Source: Onchidella celtica (lineage: Eukaryota; Mollusca; Gastropoda; Systellommatophora; Onchidiidae). Taken from it: a stretch of DNA of 64,000 bases. The position numbers and the translations under genes were made by a program. Positions 38,201-47,200 of the stretch are shown here, piece after piece. The stretch lies in contig OZ007567.1 in NCBI GenBank assembly GCA_963931925.1, positions 91,695,055-91,759,054 on the forward strand, read 5' to 3'. The notes beneath the pieces are model-generated. The model ran no database searches. It saw only the letters and a program-made list of their open reading frames with translations, and was not told the DNA's origin. Position 1 is the stretch's first letter; the number at the start of each line of letters is the position of its first letter.

Positions 38201-41200
38201 ATAAAGACTTCAGGTAATTTAATTTTTTTTCCACAGGAGAGAGATGGATAGCGATAGTGGTTCAGAAGTGTCTTTCACCAACCATGGGCAGAGCAGGAAG
38301 AAACGATACACTCATGCATCTAAAGACCCCAAGATGACAAATTCACACATGTAAGATAGAATTTTGAAAATTCTCTTTTATGAAAATTACATGGACAGTG
38401 ATGTTTAATGTTTGACACCATTTTTGTGCCAAGCCATGTTTGATTTGAATTTAATTCATGATAACTCTGGGACAGTGGCTGATAAAAGCTGAAAATGTTT
38501 GCTCATAATAGTTTAATGATCTTGACAAATTAGATACTTGAAAGGGTGAGAAAAATATGAATGGTAAATATTAAAGTAACAATTTTGAACATATTGACAG
38601 TATTTTGTGCTGATATTTATCAAAGTTTCACATTTTTATCTCTCATGTCTTTTTGTTTTGTAGGGTAAATTGAACATTTGGGAACCAACATAAGGAAAAA
38701 AAATGGCATGCCAAAAATGTTTCAGTGCCAAAAGTTACTGATGATCAAAATTTTTTCAAATGGTGGGAGGATTTGGAATAGAGGAATGAACTTTAGCGTC
38801 TCTCACATATGATATATGATATTACAATCTGTATTTTTCAGACTCTACCCCTTTCATGATAAGGAAAACAATCCTCGTGGGTAAGATTTAACATTTTTAA
38901 TTTGCTGGATTTTAGTCATACTGGTATACACTATTGAAAACTTGTGGTAACCAAATGTTATGTATCATGAAATCAGTTCAAGTAATTTTGCTTGGCAGTT
39001 AATCATTGTTTTTAGCTAACTCATTGATTTTAAGCTGATTAATCCTCACTTTGATCTAATCGCTGCGGAGATTTCATAGTTTCTGCGTGAGAATTGCTTG
39101 TGAAGTTTTGCTTATCATTCCAGCTCAATCCCGTCCCTACATTCAGCTCCAGCTGGTGAGGTCAAGCAGCGGAGGAGAAGGAGGTCAGTTGCTTCAGAAT
39201 GGGCATTGGTTTTTTTTCTGGAAATTTGCTTATTTTATTCTGCTGAACATTGCTTCTTGTACACTTGTCAAATAGCTCCAACGAAGGAAGGGTTATGGGT
39301 GGTGTCAGGATCAGATTATCTCAAAAATGCCGTGCTAGGTCACGAAGTCAGTGTGTTAATTTTTTACGATCTTGTTAATTATAACCAGTGTAATTTGTCC
39401 TTGAGGTGTTCTCGTGAACAGCTTGTTGTTGAAACACTTTTTTCTTATAGATGGAAAGAAGGTGGGGCGAGATAGAATAAATGTATAGCTAGGAATGACC
39501 GAGCAGTTCTCGACCCCGTGATAAACAGTAGTATGCTAATAAATTATAATACAGGTAAAAGGGCTAACCAATGAGGGTTAGCGGAGGGATCGCGATGCAG
39601 CGCAAACCCTGCGGGCAGGACTTCTTATTGGCATTCCATACAGAGAGCTCCTTCTGTGAGGGTTTCAGCGGCCCTGCTTGATGGGTCCAATTATAAGTAA
39701 CAGCATGACCAGATGAGGATCTCGTCATCTATACTATATATATTTGTGGACATGAGATTTTTCGTTGCAAAAGGCTTCTGAACCACTCAACACTCAGACT
39801 TCAAATTTTATATGGTGCATCAGAATGGATGTAAGGGTGCACAGTTTTTAATAGAAGTCTCAACTCGGTGTAGTTTTTTTTATTGGAAATTTATTGTTTC
39901 GCCATAATTTAGATCTATTTCGAGTCGTGGTTCGCCATTTTAAGTTTTCGTTATCACTTCCTGCGATGTGTTCACTATCAAACACACTAACTTGTGCGCA
40001 AATCATACTGTTGTACGGGATGCGCAGGGTGTCAACTCACAAAGGCAGAGCAGTAAGACTTATTTAAAAACAAACAAACAAAAATAAAATAGACAAATAG
40101 GAACAGGCAAGATGAAGCTGGTCCATAATAATCACACAGAACTGAAATTAATATTCAAACCGATTTATCCCGGGCAGGGCCGGGGACCTCAGCTAGTTGA
40201 TCCATATTGCCCAACTGAAAATGAACCACGCTTTTATATATTGTTTCTGGCCTTAGCGCCAGAACAATCGTAAGTAGATCGGACCAAGCTCGTGATGATT
40301 GACTGAGTATGACATGTATCCGATAGGAGATGAGGAATCCACCCACGTGAATGCAGCACGCATAGTTTACATCATCTAGAGCTGCAAATAGATCTAGTAA
40401 TTTTGTATGAATGCATAACTGTAAATTGTGATTGAATTGTCTGGGTGAGGCTGGGAGTTGCCAGCCCATCCGTGAATTAGATTTAACTGTGCCGACGTCA
40501 CTTCGACGGGCAAGACCTAGACCTATAAACTTGGATCTAAATATCTGAGATGACCTTATGTTTCCAGAGACTATATTAGAATAGTGATTACCATACAATA
40601 AGCAGTCTATGTCTTAGACATATACAGGAATTATTAACTAGATAATAGCGAGCATAGAAGTTAAATGATTTTATAGGAACCCTAGAGCTAGAGTTGTAAT
40701 GACGTATTATTGATTATGAAATTGATGTTGCTGATGCTTATCATTACCACATAATTAGATTTAGCAAAAAATTGTTAGTATACTTAATGTAATAAATGTG
40801 ACCCTGCAGGTCTGTGTAACTGAAATTTACTCAGATTGTTCTTTAGTATTTGGCATAGTGTGAAAGTTAGATTTTGGATTGAATACCTCTCGATTATAAT
40901 GCAGTCGAACTAACGGCCCCAACACAACATTAGAATACCATCCTGATTTGTAACTGACACCATAACACTGGAGTTGGAAGTGATGGGATTCTGACATCAG
41001 GGGGGGAACTTTTACAATATCCGCCAAGCATCCCACCCTCTGACAGGTGGGGTTTTGACATGCAGATTAATCTGCATGATTTATTGTGCAAAGTTTTGCT
41101 CATTCACATGCCAGTTCATCTTTCCGGCATTCTAAGATTATGTGTTTAATTTTGCAACGTGACATATGCATAGGTGACAGAAAAATGTTCAAGTGGAAGT

Positions 41201-44200
41201 AACTTTTATTTCACATTTGTAATTAGAGTTTTCAGGAGCATAATTTACCTTTTTTCATCTGGGGATGAAACTCTCACATGTGCCTTTAGAGACTTGGTAC
41301 TTCTGATATTTTGTAAAAGATTTGTTTATTGTCAGGTAAAATTTTTTAGAAATGTTATTTGAATCAAAATTTTAAAAATCACATTTATTTTATTTTGTTG
41401 TACAGGAGAAGTAAATCACCTGGTAATACAAAAAGACCACCTGAAGAATTGCGACAGCATTTTGAGTGAGCTTTACAATATTTGCTTTTCTTCTTGTTTT
41501 TCGTCTCAGCTTTTTTTTCTTTTTGACATCCAGTTGCATTTGATAGACATTGGAATATTTTTTTCAAAAATTTAATTTTTGGTACAAACACAAGGTTTTA
41601 TTGTAAAGTGATGGACAAAATGACAAAGATAATTCATTTTCACAGGGCAGTGATTCAAAGTGGCACCCATCATAGAATTAGAATTTGAGGTAGTCGTTAA
41701 GAGGAATCACCCTAAGACATCCTTTCACATGAGAATGTTGCATTCTTTTATGTAAATGTTGAAAGAGCTGAAATCCCAGGAATTAAAGTCAGGTCTCCAT
41801 ACCATTTGAAATTAAAGCAAAAATAAGTGATCATTTCTGTTTTGATGTTACTGAAATATTGTGTGTTTATCTGTACAGGTATGATTTGGTGGACACAGAT
41901 GGCATGTCAACAGAGCAATTAAGAGATATACCATATGTCAAAGTAGAGTGAGTAACAACATAGTAACACCATAACTCATGTGACCCATTGCTTTATCCTT
42001 ACCATATCGCCACCGTTTCCCAAAAATGGGTTTGTCTGCTTTTCAGGAGAAGCAAAGAACTGTTTTATTTCAGTACAACTGCTGTAGTAATGATGAATTT
42101 TTGAAAGTTTGCTATTTGATTATCTTTCGTCTTAGTAGTCTAGAACCAAGATCATTCGATGCAGCTTTGAATGTGTTGAATACATATGAAAATCAATTTT
42201 TCAAATTTTTGAGTTACAACAGTCTTGGGAAAGGTGACGATATGGAATTGCAAAGTTTCTATAGCTATTGTTTATACTCATCACACATCTCACCCATTTC
42301 TGGCTGAAAAGATTGTTTTTGTCTAAAATTGCAACTTCAGTGGTATTGTTTTGTCCATCACAGAATAAGTAACATAAACAAAAATTGGTGCATGCTATTT
42401 CATTTACCCACTTGAGCCGCTTCCCATGTATTTGCGGGACTAGCCTACAAGCGCCATGGCCGGATCCTGTACATACACGGGAGTAATATTATTGATCGAT
42501 AACTCCCATGCTTTTCTTGTGCAAGCTATGGGACTCGGAGAGGCGCTCACCGGACCTGTTTTTTCGTTTCGTTTAAAGTTTGGTCGAGTTTTATAAGAAA
42601 CTTTTTGGATATTTCTGACTCCGGAAAGTCACTCCAGAAAGTTGTGACTGTTGATAAAACCAGTCAGAACTGCACGCTTGTCAAATCTTTGATGAAAGCA
42701 ATAGTGACATTGATACATACAATTAAGATAATGATCCTGAATTCATTCCAAGAGCTATAGAGGACTGTAATAGGGATGAAGAAGTAGTAAATGGGTTTAT
42801 ACCTGGTGCAAGACATGGTGAAGGAAAAACTAATAGAACAGGGCCAAAGCCTGGTACTAGTAGTACTAGCAGTAGTAGTAGATCTAAATCATTCATACAC
42901 ACAAAAAATAACACAAATAAGCACAATGAATTCTTTTGTTGTTTTTTTCACACACATTTGCTGAAAAAAAAGTTTTGCGCGACCCTGAATATTGTCCATT
43001 TTCAAATATTCATAAAATGAAAACTCTCAAATCAATTGACGTTCAGTTTGTTTTATCTGATATAACATTTATTTGTTTGTTTTGTGACTAAGTTTCAATG
43101 TGATTGCTTGAATAGGTTTGTTTTGTTGAATTTTTTACCAAACCCAAAAACACTAGGCTGTGGTGATTGTTCGGCTAAATGTAGCTCAGGCTCAAGTGAG
43201 TTAAAACACATTATTGTATATTCATTTATATTGATATTCACTACCTCTAAAAAACAAACTGATATGTATGGACAAAAAGATTTAAAGGAGTAGAATTTTC
43301 AGCATTATTGTTTTTCTTGTTTAATTGGTTTTAGCTGGTGGCTTGAACAGTCCTAGGTATTTTGTCACCAGTAATCTGTTGTTCTTTCAATAGACTTCCA
43401 AATAGAAAGTTGATCACCATTACCTTCTGCTTTCAGAACCAAAGCTAATGCATACAGAGTGAAATACTCCCCCAAGTTCAGACAGAAAATCTGGGCATCA
43501 AGAAGGAAAAGTTTTGGGTATGTTTATGTCTGGCAAAAGAGAAAACAAACTAGGCAGTTTTTTTTTTTCTTACTAGGTCAAGATGCTATCTAATGAATAA
43601 CAAGTATGATATACCGTATTGATTGGTAGACAGTCAAGGCGTACAAGAATATATGCAATCCTTGCAGCTTACCGAGAAATTGTAATTCTGAACTGTAATT
43701 ATCAGTTAGAAATACTCTTCCAGTCCTTGTGGTCTGGTTGGAGATGTAAAATTCCAAATAGTTTTAGTATTTGTTCTTTGATGCGGACATCTCATTACTT
43801 GTCATTAAGTTAATGACCTTTCAACTTATAAACCACAGTTTTCATCAAAAACTGATTAAGTAACTGGCCCCTGATTCAAGCCTAACAAACAATTTTGAAC
43901 CCAACAAATCACAGGGATGCAGATAAACATGCAAGACCAGGGGAAAGTTTGTCCAGACAAGACAGTTACAATACAGAACCTGCAGGAGGTTACGCACAGT
44001 GAGTAATCATTCTTGAATGATCATAGTTAGACAGTTGGTTCACATATGTCACAAATCCCAGACTGGGAGATGTAATAGTTTATGACAGGACGACAATCAC
44101 GAACAAACAAGTTTAACACTTAACAAAACAACCCATCAGACTCACACATTTATTAAACATAATTATACATATAATAGCGCAATTACATACATTATATTAT

Positions 44201-47200
44201 TGAAATGAACTGCCGTACAACGGCCTTATTCTCACACACACTCTCCCTCGGATCCACAATCCGGTAGTTACTCCTAAAGGCACTTCGGCCTCAGCCTCTC
44301 CCCTCAGGGTCTTAATAGTACATTAAGGATTTACTGGCACCGCAGTCTCTCAACATCACCTTCCTATTGCCATACAACTTATCAGTTCACTCGCCCATCA
44401 TCATGGCAATAATATAGTATCTCATTCACTCTCATATCTACGTCCCTGTCCGTGGCCTGACTGCCACGACTTTATGTGCTTCTACTGTCCTGCACTGACA
44501 GCCTCACTTCTGGCCTATGTGTGGCCTCCGGCCCTATGCTGGCCTATCACTTGTGCTCATCGAGGTGGCTCTTCGGCCCGTCCCCGACACCTACAAGAAT
44601 AACATTACATTGGTATAATACCCTACCATTTCTATTCACTCCACCTCTCCTTACAACCCATGAAACGTACACACACTAGTTCACCTTTCACTCACCACAC
44701 ATCTTACGGTAACACACTTCCATCGGAGTACACACTACTCACTCGCGCTACAAATCCATGAACTCACTTTCATCTATCGCTCGTGGCGCACATTGCTATA
44801 TCCAATATCAAGGACTTCCCCATTCCTCACATATACTTATTCACATCATGGTAATAGACGAATATAATATAATACATCAATCATAATAATCAATCAACGT
44901 TCTACATACCAGTCATTACTGGAAAGACTCTTCCACTAGTCTTCTCGACTGCTTCCCTTATGTCCGCCCGATGGGCTCTTATTCACAGGTCCGCTCCGTC
45001 GGGCCTTCTAACTTGCAGTGATAGTTATACAGCGCTTTCGCCTCCTTCAGACCCCCCCCCACTACTCACAACAGCACGCTTAACTTGCTGTCTACTGTGA
45101 GTCCTTCTTACTCTACACCCGCTCTGTAGCAATCCCCTTAATTGCACTCACTCCACTCGTGACAACATAAAGTTTTCATCATTTATCTCCGGATAGCCCT
45201 GATGAATAACAGAAGTTAGATGAACTGATGACTTTATGATAATTCATCTAGCTAATCTTTGTCAAATTTTGTAATAAATTTATTTCATAAGAAATCCATT
45301 TGATCTGTGCAGTTTGAATTTTTGTGTAATCCCACTTAATTCATGAAATGCTCTGTAGAAGAGGCATTCTGGCCCGCTCATATCTGTTTCATTTATGACT
45401 GAATATCTTTTTCTGAATATTTTTTAATCACATTGACTTTAACAATTGGATTATCCTGTATAAGAGATGAGGAAAGGGGACAGTGGTAAGTAACTAGGGT
45501 ATCTCTCTGGATATGAGACAAAGGGTGTAACGGTGTGCGCAGTTTATTATGAAGAAATTGTATATAGCTTATCCGTAAGTCTGGCAGTAATTAACTATTT
45601 ATCTTACATCAAAAGAAAACTTTGATATATTCAAGTGGTCCTCAAGTCCAAAAAATTACATTTTTTCAGGATGAGGAAATTTCACACAGCCAAAGCATTG
45701 CCACAGGAACTTTCAACTTAAGATCCTTGATATGCAGACACCCTCATATTTCCTTTGCTTATCTCATTTTCAGGAGTGCTCGGCTATCTGGTCGTCACAG
45801 TGAGGGCCGATTAGCTGGCACCCCAGATAGTCATATGCCAGAACAGGGATCCCACAGCCCTGGTGTTGGACAGAATGGGGTATATAATACCTCTATGTCC
45901 AGAGCCTACCATAACCCTATGTACTTAAATCACTCTGATGCTCGTCAGGGCACCAATTCTGGTGGAGATACAAGCAATAGAGTGGTGAATCATAATCAGT
46001 TTGATCATGTACAGTATTCACATTTGAAGCAGAGACATCAGTCTGGTTACAAAGGTGACAGTGAGTATGCTTATGATAGGCAAAAGGAAACAAATAGACT
46101 GTCCTCACCAGAGTTCAATAAACAGAGTCCATACAGTAGTAGTTTTGGACAGGGGCAGCAGAATCGCAATCCTTATGGTCATGAATCTGCCAGAAGGAGC
46201 CAGGGCCGTTTGACTTCTGGGCAGCAATATCCCAACTCAGAAGTGACCACATCACATTATAACAGGATCTCGAATTCACTGTACCAACACAGCTATAACG
46301 ATACATCAGCAGCACGTTCAGTGATAGGTATGGAGCCACACCACAATTCAAACCCAGCATACAATGGGGGGCCCCAGGGTCCAGTATCCCACACTCCACC
46401 AAGTTACAGTGATGTCATGGGAGGGAATGTAAACAGAGGAGTGTCCACACCACCTAGGGGAACACTCAGGTAAGATTTTATTTTCTTTGCTGTAGTTAGT
46501 AAGGATAGCTGAGACATTGACGTGATTTGTTTTGAAGTTTGTAAACGGTGAATATTCCAATACTCTGAAACTCATTTGCTTACAGGACAAATCTGCCGTG
46601 TAAAGGCAGAGCAACATATGTGCTAATTTCATAGTTTTGAGAAAAACACACAAAAAATTTGTGTGGCATAACCACTTCACATATATAAATGCTTTTAATT
46701 ATGAGTTTGCCACCCTAGAAACTACTACTTTGGTAGCAGATACATCTATCTGCCTTTGGCATAAAAGAAGTATATGTGAGAAGAGTTCATAGAGACAATA
46801 AAGTAGAAAAAGGCCATGCTGTCATATAAGTCTTTCAGCTTTTGCACAGCAGAAATGTTTACAAGTTTGGAACAAATTGGTCTTCAAAAGTTTGGGTGCA
46901 CAGAACATGCAGATAGCATGGCACGTCACTGGGCTAGGGGTCTGAAGCCCAGATGGTTGAATAAGTAACAGGTGTAGCATCAGTATAACCCTTATGATTG
47001 TGGAAAACATTGAAATTGTGTTCTAAAGTGCCTGGTCTTCAAGTCTTTGAATTGGCAACAGATACACAAAACAATTTCTGCATTTTAGGGACATCAGTGA
47101 TTAATTCTCAAGGAAACATCTACAGATCACATTGGTGGCAATAATTTATATGAATGCTGCATTTCTGTGAAACTGAATGCACTTTAACTATGCTTTCACT

